Source of the DNA: Pseudomonadota bacterium
GTDB lineage: Bacteria > Pseudomonadota > Gammaproteobacteria > Steroidobacterales > Steroidobacteraceae
Direction: 5' to 3'
NCBI GenBank assembly: GCA_021808195.1
Contig: JAKBCE010000002.1
Span: forward strand, 124,001-188,000
Length of the DNA: 64,000 nucleotides
Part shown: in pieces, positions 38,007 through 46,116 of the stretch
Layout: each line of letters opens with the position of its first letter
Numbering within the stretch: position 1 is the stretch's first letter
Made by a program: the position numbers and the translations under genes
The notes under the pieces: generated by a model
The model's database searches: none
The model's input: only the letters and a program-made list of their open reading frames with translations
What the model was told of the DNA's origin: nothing

Positions 38007-38813
38007 TCAACGGCCGCTCGCCGGCAGCACCGCAATCAACCCGTCCATGACAAACGGAAACGAGCCGTACGTGCGCAACGGCTCGAAGGTGAACTCCGCA
38101 CGGCGATAACGCGCATGCAGCGGGCAGTAGTAGTGATACAGCCCCGGCGCATCGAGGCGGACCGTTGCGCGGCCGCCGTGCGCCGGCAGCGGCACCCCAC
38201 GGAACGGGGCGTGCCGTCCCGGCGCGGGCACGGGCACGGGCATGAGCACATGCGGATCCATATCATCATTGGTGAAGCGCAGCGCGGCGCCTGCCCGGCA
38301 CACCACCGACCAGGGCTGGAAGGTCATGGCGGTATCCGTCACAGTGACCTCGGTGGTGGTGAGCGGCACTGCGCCGCCGGCACCGTCCGTGACGAGGACG
38401 GCCGCGTATGCCGGCAGCGGAAAATGCGGCGCATCGGCGCGCGCGACAACCTGGCCGAATTGCGGATCGAAACGCGTAGTGAGCGCGTCGTAGAGCAAAT
38501 ATACGCCCGGCGCGCTCAGCGCCAGCGCCACCGGATGACCGCGTGCGATGCGCACGTCCACCGGCTGCGGCGCCGTCGGAGCGCTGCGCAGATGCAGCAT
38601 CCGTGCGGCCACCGACTCGATTCGCAGCATCTCACCGCGCCTCACGATGGCCGTCATGGGCTGAAAGCCCGTGCCGTGAAACAGCATGCGCCGCTCGCGG
38701 GCGCTCGCACCGGCGGCACAGACCGGCTCGGCTCGCGCCCCGAGCGTGCAGGCTGCGGCGGCCAGTGCGGCTTGCAACAGAAACGCACGACGATTGATCG
38801 GGACATCGCTCAT
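38007..38813 (-). CDS. Tat-exported cupredoxin-like protein
   Basis: 268 residues. Twin-arginine signal (INRRAFLLQAALAAAACTLG), so it is exported folded, probably with its metal. Two beta-rich cupredoxin-like repeats follow; the second has a likely type 1 copper set: His in DMDPHVLMPV and Cys and His in YHYYCPLHARY. No multicopper oxidase motif. Divergent from the MerR-type gene and preceded by a MerR-type promoter with a 20-base spacer, which suggests copper or heavy-metal induction. Function otherwise unknown; a copper-storage or electron-transfer role is inference. Confidence 0.75.
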   Translation of the reverse strand: MSDVPINRRAFLLQAALAAAACTLGARAEPVCAAGASARERRMLFHGTGFQPMTAIVRRGEMLRIESVAARMLHLRSAPTAPQPVDVRIARGHPVALALSAPGVYLLYDALTTRFDPQFGQVVARADAPHFPLPAYAAVLVTDGAGGAVPLTTTEVTVTDTAMTFQPWSVVCRAGAALRFTNDDMDPHVLMPVPVPAPGRHAPFRGVPLPAHGGRATVRLDAPGLYHYYCPLHARYRRAEFTFEPLRTYGSFPFVMDGLIAVLPASGR

Positions 38814-38862
38814 GAAGCTCTCCCTGCGGACCCGGCACCATCGCCACCGCTCGGCGCGCGGC

Positions 38863-38894
38863 AGATTAGCCCGAGGAGCACACTCCAGGGTCAA
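38863..38894 (-). promoter_or_regulatory. MerR-type promoter of the cupredoxin gene
   Basis: On the minus strand -35 TTGACC (38894-38889), a 20-base spacer and -10 TAATCT (38868-38863). The long spacer contains an imperfect dyad (CCCTGGAG...CTCCTCGG), the arrangement that MerR proteins untwist to activate. It lies 50 bases before the cupredoxin start and shares TTGACC-C-n-GGA-nnn-TGCTCC with the promoter at 38929. Confidence 0.6.
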
Positions 38895-38928
38895 TACGCA
38901 CAACCCGCAGCCGGCCCAATCAGGACCT

Positions 38929-38960
38929 TTGACCCCGGACCTTGCTCCAGGGTGTAGAGT
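38929..38960 (+). promoter_or_regulatory. MerR-type promoter/operator of the MerR-family gene
   Basis: -35 TTGACC (38929-38934), exactly 20-base spacer, -10 TAGAGT (38955-38960). The spacer and flank hold the dyad ACCCCGGA-CCTTGC-TCCAGGGT (7/8 symmetric); the CTTGC centre resembles CueR-type operators. Autoregulation of the gene at 38989 is the simple reading. Confidence 0.65.
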
Positions 38961-38988
38961 GAATCATTTGGTCGTGCGGGACTCAGCG

Positions 38989-39438
38989 ATGGAGACTCTC
39001 GGCATCGGCGCGCTCGCCAAGCGCGCAGGGGTAGGCATCGACACCGTTCGCTATTACGAGCGCGCCGGGCTGCTCGCCCCGAAGACGCGCTTGCAGTCGG
39101 GCTACCGACGCTACAGCGGCGCGGAGCTCGCCCGGTTGCGCTTCATCCGCCGTGCGCAGGCACTGGGATTTTCGCTGAAAGAGATCCGCGAGCTGCTCGC
39201 CCTCTCCAAGGGCCGCGACGTAGCCCGGGTCAAGCGCGCCGCTCAGGCCAAGCTCGCCGATGTCGAGCAGCGCATCGCCGCGCTAGAGCGCGTGCGCGCG
39301 GGGCTGGCGAGCCTGATCGCAGCCTGCCCCGGGCACGGCGAGCCGAGCGACTGTCCGATCCTGCGCGCCCTCGGCGGGGACGCTGAACCGATTGCCGAGC
39401 CGCCGCAGCGCCCGCCTCTGCCCGCCGGGAGCGGCTGA
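38989..39438 (+). CDS. MerR family metal-responsive regulator
   Basis: 149 residues. Winged helix with IGALAKRAGVGIDTVRYYERAGLL and GYRRYSGAELARLRFIRRAQALGFSLKEI; long dimer helix; C-terminal loop with Cys113 and Cys122 (CPGHGEPSDCPI), like the metal-binding loop of CueR/ZntR but with one more residue between the cysteines. The key residue before the dimer helix (Ser in Cu-type, Cys in Zn-type) is Val78, so the metal is uncertain. Start ATG 38989. Likely controls itself and the divergent cupredoxin gene. Confidence 0.85.
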   Translation: METLGIGALAKRAGVGIDTVRYYERAGLLAPKTRLQSGYRRYSGAELARLRFIRRAQALGFSLKEIRELLALSKGRDVARVKRAAQAKLADVEQRIAALERVRAGLASLIAACPGHGEPSDCPILRALGGDAEPIAEPPQRPPLPAGSG

Positions 39439-39460
39439 ACAGCGCCCGGCGCCGCGCGCA

Positions 39461-40030
39461 CTACGCGCCCTGCGCGGCGCGCACCAGAAACAACACGCCC
39501 AGGGCGAGGAACAGCACGCTCGCCACGATGCGGATCAGCCGCAGCGGCAGTCGCGCGGCGAGCAGTTTGCCGATGAACACCACCGGGGCGCAGGCGAGCA
39601 CCATGCCGACGGTCGAGCCGGCCACCACCGCGGTGAAATTGGCGTAGGCGGCGGCGAGCACTGCGGTGGCAATCTGAGTCTTGTCACCGAGTTCGGCGAG
39701 GAAGAACGTCACGAGCGTGGTCCAGAACACCCCGCCGCGGGCCGGCCCCTGCGCCTCGGCGTGCACGCGCTCGGGTTTCAGTTCCCAGGCCGCCATCACC
39801 ACCAGGCTGACGCCCACCACCAGATTGACCACGCGGGCATTGAGCGCATGGCCGAGTCGCTCGCCGATGAACGCCGCGAGCGCCGCGCTCACGACCGTGC
39901 CGCAGACCATGCCGGCGAGAATCGGCCAGGGGCGGCGGTGGCGCGCCGCGAGCATCAACAGCAGCAGCTGCGTGCGGTCGCCGATTTCGGCGACCGCCAC
40001 CGTCGAGAGACTGGCGAGAAACGCCTCCAC
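39461..40030 (-). CDS. TMEM165/GDT1 (UPF0016) family cation transporter
   Basis: Six-helix membrane protein of the family that exports manganese (MneA) or exchanges Ca/Mn for protons. Two repeats, each with the E-x-G-D-[KR]-T signature: AEIGDRTQ near residue 14 and AELGDKTQ near residue 112. Length 189. Convergent with the MerR-type gene. No Mn riboswitch is visible upstream, but the upstream gap is only about 80 bases. Confidence 0.9.
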   Translation of the reverse strand: MEAFLASLSTVAVAEIGDRTQLLLLMLAARHRRPWPILAGMVCGTVVSAALAAFIGERLGHALNARVVNLVVGVSLVVMAAWELKPERVHAEAQGPARGGVFWTTLVTFFLAELGDKTQIATAVLAAAYANFTAVVAGSTVGMVLACAPVVFIGKLLAARLPLRLIRIVASVLFLALGVLFLVRAAQGA

Positions 40031-40113
40031 TTAGCCGACCGTCACCGGCACACCGCACACACCGCCATGCGGCTGGCGGTGGGGCGCCGTCGCACGTGAG
40101 CCCGAACTGCGCA

Positions 40114-40539
40114 TCAAACGACGATCAACCTGACATCGATGTTGCCGCGGGTCGCGTTCGAATAGGGACAGACCTGGTGCGCTTCGCTCACCAGGCGCTC
40201 GGCGATCTCGCGCGGCACCCCGGGCAGCGAAACTCTCAACTCCACCTCGATGCCGAAGCCGGCCGCAAGCCGGCCGATGCCGACGGACGATTCGATCGAA
40301 GTGTCGGCCGGGACGGCAATCCGGTCACGTCCGCCGACGAACTTCAGCGCACCGATGAAACAGGCGGCGTAACCTGCGGCAAACATCTGCTCCGGATTGG
40401 TACCCTCACCACCCGGGCCGCCGAGCTCGCTCGGCACGGACAGCTTCACCCTGAGCCGCCCATCGTTCGAGGCGGCATTGCCGTCGCGCCCTCCCGTGGC
40501 CTTGGCGTGCGCGGTATAAATTGGGGTGATCGGGGTCAT
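40114..40539 (-). CDS. ohr: Organic hydroperoxide resistance protein (Ohr)
   Basis: OsmC/Ohr-type thiol peroxidase that reduces organic hydroperoxides using lipoyl proteins. Catalytic Cys60 (AAGYAACF) and Cys124 ([13 protein letters not shown]); [15 protein letters not shown] is the family core. Length 141. No ohrR gene is adjacent, unlike in many relatives. Upstream there is a perfect -10 and a repeated TAGACTCG. Confidence 0.94.
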   Translation of the reverse strand: MTPITPIYTAHAKATGGRDGNAASNDGRLRVKLSVPSELGGPGGEGTNPEQMFAAGYAACFIGALKFVGGRDRIAVPADTSIESSVGIGRLAAGFGIEVELRVSLPGVPREIAERLVSEAHQVCPYSNATRGNIDVRLIVV

Positions 40540-40567
40540 CGCGCCCTCCGGTTCGCGGCACAGTGAT

Positions 40568-40614
40568 TAGACTCGAGCCAGGGAGTCTTAGACGGTGATT
40601 ATATTGTAGACTCG
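40568..40614 (-). promoter_or_regulatory. Possible ohr promoter and operator
   Basis: A perfect minus-strand -10 TATAAT (40603-40598) lies about 60 bases before ohr, within TACAATATAATC, which resembles a half of the OhrR operator TACAATT. TAGACTCG occurs on either side (40568-40575 and 40607-40614). No good -35 is seen. Confidence 0.35.
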
Positions 40615-40748
40615 TACTCGCAGGCGAACGCCGGCCAACGCGAACGTCGGACTTCGCACAGAGCCGCCACCGAGGAGCCGAGGAGCGATATGCGCGCTGC
40701 ACACTGCCGTGCGCGCCCGCAGGGCGCAGTGGATCGCAGGAGATCGCC

Positions 40749-43700
40749 ATGAGTCTTGGCAGCGCCCTGCGCCGCGTACAGCGCCGCTGGCTCACTGCCC
40801 TCGCCGTGGTGCTGGTGTTGTTTCTGGGCTATCTCTGGGCGGGTTATGTGCTCGCTCCACGACTGATCCGCTCCGAGGCCATGCGCTGGGCACACGCACG
40901 GCCGACCGTCGCGCTCACCCTCGGGACCATCCGGGTCGACCCGCTGCACTTCACGGTCACGGTGCACGATGTGCAGCTGAGCGCGCAGGGACAACCGCTC
41001 GCCAGCCTGCAGCGACTGTTCGTCGGCCTCGCACCGCTGTCGCTGCTCGTCGGCACGTATCACCTCACCGCACTCGAGCTCGATGCGCCGCAGCTCAACT
41101 TGGTGATCGGCGCGACCGGTAAGCTCAATCTGGCCGCGCTCAGTGCCGCGGCGCCCGCCAAGCCGGCAAACCGCAAGCCGACCGGACCGATGCCGCAGAT
41201 CCGCATCGATGCTCTGCGCATCGATCAGGGGCAGCTCAGTGTGACCGATCTGGAGCATTCCCCGGCGGCACGCGAGCATCTGGCGCCGATCACGCTGCGG
41301 CTGGTGAACTTCCGCTCCTGGGGGCGCACCGGCGGACGGTTCGCGCTGCAGGCTGCGAGTGCCGATGGGGCACGTCTCAGCTGGTGGGGGCAGATCACGA
41401 TGGCGCCGCTCGCCTCCTCGGGCGCTCTTTCGCTCACCGACATTCCGGTCATCTCCCTGGCGAGGTTCCTGCCACACCTGCCGGTGAGCGCGCGCGGCGG
41501 GCGGCTCGGTCTGAGCGCGCAGTACACGCTGAGCACGGGCGCACACGGCTTGGATGTCGGGATTGCGCAGCTCGGCATCACCACCACCGGACTGGCACTC
41601 GACGGCGGCTCACTGCTGCAGGGCGCCGTGCGCATCGAGGGAATCAGTGCCGCGGGCGGAACGGTGCACCTTGGCAAGGCCCTGCACGCCTCGCTGGCGC
41701 ACCTGACCTTCACTCACCTGCAGCTGCAGGGCACCGCCTCGGCCCACGGTCAGGACCTCAGCCTGCAGCGGCTCTCGCTCGCGCAGAGCAGCTTCGATCC
41801 GCACGCACACCGCATCACGATCGGCACGCTGGCGATGCGCGGATTGCGGCTGCCCGTGCAGCGCGGCCCGCACGGGCGGCTCGCACTGCTGAATCTGCTG
41901 CCACACGCCGCCGCGGCGCACCGGCAGTCTGCAGCGCAGCCCGCCGCGGCAACGGCGAGCTGGCACGTGCAGCTCGGTCGGCTGGCGCTACGTGATGCTG
42001 TCATTGCCGTGCAGGACCGCTCCGTCACACCCGCGGCGCACTTTGCGCTGCGGGTGTATTCGTTCGATGCGCGCCGGCTCAGCAACAATCTTGCGCGCCC
42101 GGTGCCCTTCACGGTGCACGCCGGGATTGCTCCGCGCGGTTATCTGGTGCTCAGCGGGCGGGTCACGCCCGCCCGCACGAGCGCGGCACTGTGGGTGTCG
42201 CTGTCGCGACTGCCGCTACGCCCGTTCGTGCCGTATCTGCCCCTGGCACGCACCGCCGAGCTGCACTCGGGCACGTTCGGCACGCGAGGCTTTGCCGAGC
42301 TCGTGCGCGGGCAACTCGCGCACCTCGAGGGGCGCGCCGATGTACGTCACCTGCGCCTGATCGAGCGCGGCACGGGGATCGGTCTGTTCGGCTGGCGCGC
42401 GCTCAGTGTGCGCGGCATCGCATACCGGCCCGGGCATCTGGTGGTCAGCGACGCGCAGCTCACCGCCCCAGAGGGACAAATCGTCATCCTGCCGAATCGC
42501 ACGCTCAACCTCGCGGCACTGGTGCCACCGCGTGCGCCAGCGGGCAAAGCGCGCCCGGCGGCGCACCCGGTGCGCGCAGGCCGTCGGCCGCCCGCACCGG
42601 CGCTCGCCGCACTGCTGGAACGTCTCGAGATCACCGATGGCTCGATCAACTTCGCCGACGAATCGATCGAGCCGAATTTCCACGCACCGATCGACAATCT
42701 GCACGGCACGATCACGAACGTGTCGACCTCCAAGCAGGCGATCGCACACATCGCCCTTGGCGGCCAGGTCATCGACCAGTACTCGCCCGTGACCGTGAGC
42801 GGCGCGTTCAATCCCTACGGGCTCGGCCGCAACACCGACATTCACGCCGCTTTCAAGAACATCCAGCTGCCGATCTTCGATCCGTACTCCGACCGCTACG
42901 CCGGCTATGCGATTGCCCAAGGCATCCTCAGCGCCCGCTTCCGCTATCGGATCGACAATCGCCGGCTCGACGCCGATCATCGCGTCGAGATCGATCAGTT
43001 GCAGTGGGGCGGACCGAGCGCGAGCAAGCAGAGTGTCGGCTGGCCGATCCGGCTCGCGACCGCCCTGCTGAAAGACCGCAATGGGGTGATCCGCATCCAC
43101 CTGCCGGTCACCGGCTCGCTGAGCAATCCGGACTTCCACATCGCCTCGATTGTCTGGACGATGCTCGTGCATCTGCTCGAGAAGGCCGCACTCGCCCCCT
43201 TCAGTCTGATCGGTCATCTGTTCGCGGGGGCCGCCCAGGCGCAGTACATCGCCTTCCGACCCGGCTCGGCCGCGCTGCCGCACGCCGCTGGCGCAAGCCT
43301 CGCAGCACTCTCGCACGCGCTCGCAGCACGGCCGGCGCTGCGGGTGGAGATCCCTGCCGGTCCGGCTACCGCCGCGGACGCGCTCGCCCTGGAGAACCAG
43401 CGGATCGAGGCCCTCGCCCTGGCGCATCTGCGCCATGCTCCGCCCGGCCGCTTCGCCGCGCTACCCGCGCGTGAGCAGCGCCGGGCGCTCGCGGCACTGT
43501 TCCGCGCCCGCCTGCACCGACGGCCCGCCTATCCGGCGCCGCCGTCCGGGGCAACTGCGAGCAAGAGCGCCGCCAAGCCGTCCGCCGCCGCACAGCAGCT
43601 GACCCAGATCCACCGCGAAATCCGCTGGCTGCGCGCGCAACTGCGCCCGACAGTCCATCTGGCTCCGGGTGCGCTGGTGACCTTGGGACTGGCTCGCGCT

Positions 43701-43823
43701 CAGGTCGTACAGAACGCGCTGCTCGCCGCCGGCACATTGAGCCCAAAGCGCGTCTTCATCACCACGCTGCAGTCCGGGCAGCCCTGGCACGATCGGGTAC
43801 GACTGCAACTGCGTCTGCAATAG
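40749..43823 (+). CDS. DUF748 (AsmA-like) domain protein
   Basis: 1,024 residues. One N-terminal membrane helix (about 14-37), then a long periplasmic region with repeated short strands of the AsmA/DUF748 type (VDPLHFTVTVHDVQLSAQGQPLASL; INFADESIEPNFHAPIDNLHGTI). Such proteins form lipid-conducting rods or help outer membrane assembly. Near the end, AFRPGSAALPHAAGASLAAL looks like a weak OmpA-like segment. Ribosome site AGGAGA 6 bases before the ATG. Stands alone between divergent and convergent neighbours. Confidence 0.85.
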   Translation: MSLGSALRRVQRRWLTALAVVLVLFLGYLWAGYVLAPRLIRSEAMRWAHARPTVALTLGTIRVDPLHFTVTVHDVQLSAQGQPLASLQRLFVGLAPLSLLVGTYHLTALELDAPQLNLVIGATGKLNLAALSAAAPAKPANRKPTGPMPQIRIDALRIDQGQLSVTDLEHSPAAREHLAPITLRLVNFRSWGRTGGRFALQAASADGARLSWWGQITMAPLASSGALSLTDIPVISLARFLPHLPVSARGGRLGLSAQYTLSTGAHGLDVGIAQLGITTTGLALDGGSLLQGAVRIEGISAAGGTVHLGKALHASLAHLTFTHLQLQGTASAHGQDLSLQRLSLAQSSFDPHAHRITIGTLAMRGLRLPVQRGPHGRLALLNLLPHAAAAHRQSAAQPAAATASWHVQLGRLALRDAVIAVQDRSVTPAAHFALRVYSFDARRLSNNLARPVPFTVHAGIAPRGYLVLSGRVTPARTSAALWVSLSRLPLRPFVPYLPLARTAELHSGTFGTRGFAELVRGQLAHLEGRADVRHLRLIERGTGIGLFGWRALSVRGIAYRPGHLVVSDAQLTAPEGQIVILPNRTLNLAALVPPRAPAGKARPAAHPVRAGRRPPAPALAALLERLEITDGSINFADESIEPNFHAPIDNLHGTITNVSTSKQAIAHIALGGQVIDQYSPVTVSGAFNPYGLGRNTDIHAAFKNIQLPIFDPYSDRYAGYAIAQGILSARFRYRIDNRRLDADHRVEIDQLQWGGPSASKQSVGWPIRLATALLKDRNGVIRIHLPVTGSLSNPDFHIASIVWTMLVHLLEKAALAPFSLIGHLFAGAAQAQYIAFRPGSAALPHAAGASLAALSHALAARPALRVEIPAGPATAADALALENQRIEALALAHLRHAPPGRFAALPAREQRRALAALFRARLHRRPAYPAPPSGATASKSAAKPSAAAQQLTQIHREIRWLRAQLRPTVHLAPGALVTLGLARAQVVQNALLAAGTLSPKRVFITTLQSGQPWHDRVRLQLRLQ

Positions 43824-43986
43824 CGCACGGCCCGCCGCAGACCACCATAGGCCGCGACAGTTCGGGATTCGGTTTTGCCGACGGCACGCTCCGGCGATGG
43901 TGCTGCCGCCATCCTGCGCGTGCAGTTGGCGGGGGCAGGATCACCTCACGCCGCTCAACGGCGCCGGCATCGATCGGCCGGCCCAC

Positions 43987-44967
43987 TCAGCGTACAGCCG
44001 CGCGCGCCGGATCAATCGCGGCCACGACGTGATAGAACGCCTCGAGCAACGGCACCTCGAGCCCTGCCCGGCTCGCTCGCTCGACCGCATCACCGAAGGT
44101 TTCCTCGACCTCGAGCGCCCGGCCAGCTTGCAGATCCTGCAGCGCCGACATGCGGTGCCCGGGCGCCTGCGCGGCGAACTGCGCTCCGGCCGCACGTACC
44201 GACTCGACTGCTTCGCGTTCCGAGCCGGCGAGGATCGCCTGCAGCGGCAGGATCGCCCCCTCAGGCAGCAGTGACACGCCACAGGCAGAGGCGAGCCGAA
44301 CCGCCTCGCGCGCCATGCGCACGAGCACCAGCGCCGTGCCCGCATCGCTCAGGTACTGCCAGGTCGGTGCACGCGTGATGACGGCGAGACTCATCAGCGG
44401 CAGCCATGCGACGAACTTGCTCCACTCCCAGCTGAGAATTCGTGGCACGGCGCTGGCGCGCACCCCGGCGGCGTCAATCATCGAGGCGAGCGCACGTGCG
44501 CGCTCGCTCTCGCGGCCATCGAGTTCCCCGAGCATCAAATTCACGTTCCGTGTGAAGAGGACCGCGCCGTCCTCGCGCACCTCCCCGCTGGTGTTGGCCA
44601 GCGCTCCGAAGACCCGATCGGTGCCGAACGCCCCGCAGAGCAATTCATTCTTCAGCACCCCGTTCTGCACGGAAAACGCGCAGTCAGCGGCCACGTGGCG
44701 CAGGGATTGCAACGCTGCGCGGGTTCCGGGTGTCTTGGTTGCTACGATCAGGCACTCGGCCGCTTCCAGCTGTGCCGGATCCGTGAGCACCGTCACCGGA
44801 ACACTGATCTCGGCAAGGCCGGTGATGCGCAGTCCCTCGCGCTCGATGCGCCTGGCACGCTCGCCGCGCGCAAGCACGATGACCTGGTGAGCGGAGCGCG
44901 CCAAATGTGCAGCCAGTATCGACCCCAGGGCACCGGCTCCGAGAATCACGAACTGCGCACGCATCAC
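43987..44967 (-). CDS. 2-dehydropantoate 2-reductase family protein
   Basis: Ketopantoate reductase-like NADP enzyme. Rossmann loop FVILGAGALGSILAAHLA; FSVQNGVLKNELL matches the QNG motif; the C-terminal ApbA domain has WSKFVAWLPLMSLAVITRAP with the catalytic Lys, and ends EVPLLEAFYHVVAAID. Length 326. True PanE or a paralogue acting on another 2-keto acid cannot be told apart here; no pan genes are near. Confidence 0.85.
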   Translation of the reverse strand: MMRAQFVILGAGALGSILAAHLARSAHQVIVLARGERARRIEREGLRITGLAEISVPVTVLTDPAQLEAAECLIVATKTPGTRAALQSLRHVAADCAFSVQNGVLKNELLCGAFGTDRVFGALANTSGEVREDGAVLFTRNVNLMLGELDGRESERARALASMIDAAGVRASAVPRILSWEWSKFVAWLPLMSLAVITRAPTWQYLSDAGTALVLVRMAREAVRLASACGVSLLPEGAILPLQAILAGSEREAVESVRAAGAQFAAQAPGHRMSALQDLQAGRALEVEETFGDAVERASRAGLEVPLLEAFYHVVAAIDPARAAVR

Positions 44968-45114
44968 GCGCTGCCTCTGGCGGATGCGGCGGGCTGCGCC
45001 GTCCGCGCGCGCGGCCCCAAATTACTGCGGGATCTGCAACACATGTGTCCGCGCTCCTTTGAACTGCGCCGGCCGGCTCACCCGGCACGGCCCATCTGGT
45101 GGAATGCTCAAACT

Positions 45115-45640
45115 GCAGTCACTCGAGTTCATCATGCCCCGCGCCCGCCCTCGCACAGCATCGAACACCGGTGCCGCTGTGACTGCCCCGCGAGCAGCAG
45201 GCCGAGCCCGGTGCAGTCGGGCACTGCACCCTGGATGCTCGCGTGCTGCCGCGACTCGCCGCGGGCCGCCAGTGCAAACCGGAGCGGCTCGCTGAGGCGA
45301 TCGTGGCGGAGAGCCGCGTAAATAAGCCTGTGCAACAACCAACGCCAGGCTTTGCGAGCAATGACCGTTAGTGCGCAGGCAGGGAACTCGGCGGCAGCTG
45401 GATCGACAATGTGGATGAACGCCGCCCCCCCGTGACATGTTCGATCGCCATTGCAACCTTGCGTATGGTGTTGGCGCACAGCAGCGCCCCGCTCGCACCA
45501 CCACCTACCGCGCATTGCTCGCCCGCCAGCAGTTGCTCGATGCGTGAGGGCTCACCGCGCCGCTCAGGTCACCCGTGCGCATCAGTTGCTCCCGCGGGAT
45601 CCCAGTTTGCATGTTACGCCGTCGGGACAATTCCGGGGCC
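45115..45640 (-). pseudogene. Decayed aspartate/glutamate racemase
   Basis: Read on the minus strand, fragments of the family are in order: HANWDPAG, then LLCANTIRKVAMAIEHVT, then AAFIHIVDPAAAEF, and near the 3' end CTGLGLLLAGQS and PVFDAVRGRARGMMN (compare LLCTNTMHKVAD, HIADATAAE, GCTEIGLL and PLFDTTRLHAEAAV in real racemases). In-frame stops lie before the first motif and between the first two; a G7 run (plus-strand 45423-45429) breaks the frame between the second and third; another shift is near the end. A clear relic, not a working gene. Confidence 0.6.
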
Positions 45641-45982
45641 TGGAGCGCCCGGCGGAGATGGGCCGGCCCGAGCGATGCACGCTCGGGCAAATACGCTGCG
45701 CCCCTGCCCGTACCGCGGATAATTCGAGGCAGTATACGCCCGATGCGCGCACCGCCCCATGACCTCGAGGCAAAGGCCGGCAGGCCTCGACCCTCCAGCT
45801 GCGGACATCGGCGCGAACCGCACGGATGCAATGGGCTGAGCAGGCACGGGCAACTGAGCCTGAAGCCCCCGCGGCATTCGGGTTCGGACCGCGAATGCGA
45901 ACGGCCGTCCGTGATCCGCCGTAGCTGTCGCAGCCCGCCGGCGAAGATCTCGGTACCTGTCTGCAGTTCCTTCACCAGGATC

Positions 45983-45996
45983 GGTACGATTCTTGC
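45983..45996 (+). promoter_or_regulatory. Possible sigma-54 promoter of the PEP-CTERM gene
   Basis: GG-N10-GC with the context cGGtACG-N4-TTGC, 9 of the core positions of TGGCACG-N4-TTGC. It lies 120 bases before the ATG of the PEP-CTERM protein. Some PEP-CTERM genes are known to use RpoN with PrsK/PrsR; no such genes are in the window. Confidence 0.35.
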
Positions 45997-46116
45997 CCGA
46001 AATCGACGGCTTGGCGCGTCGCCGGACACCGCTCGGACTCGCGTGACGAACGTGGGACGGTTGACGTAGGATGGAAGTGGTCTGGAACTCCGGGCTGCAC
46101 AGAAGAAGAACCATTC

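Larger units (their letters stand above)
44968..46116. other. Gene-poor stretch before the PEP-CTERM gene
   Basis: About 1.15 kb with no intact gene. It holds the racemase relic (45115-45640) and a possible sigma-54 promoter (45983-45996). I recognise nothing in 45641-45980; the open frames there have shadow-like composition. Confidence 0.55.
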
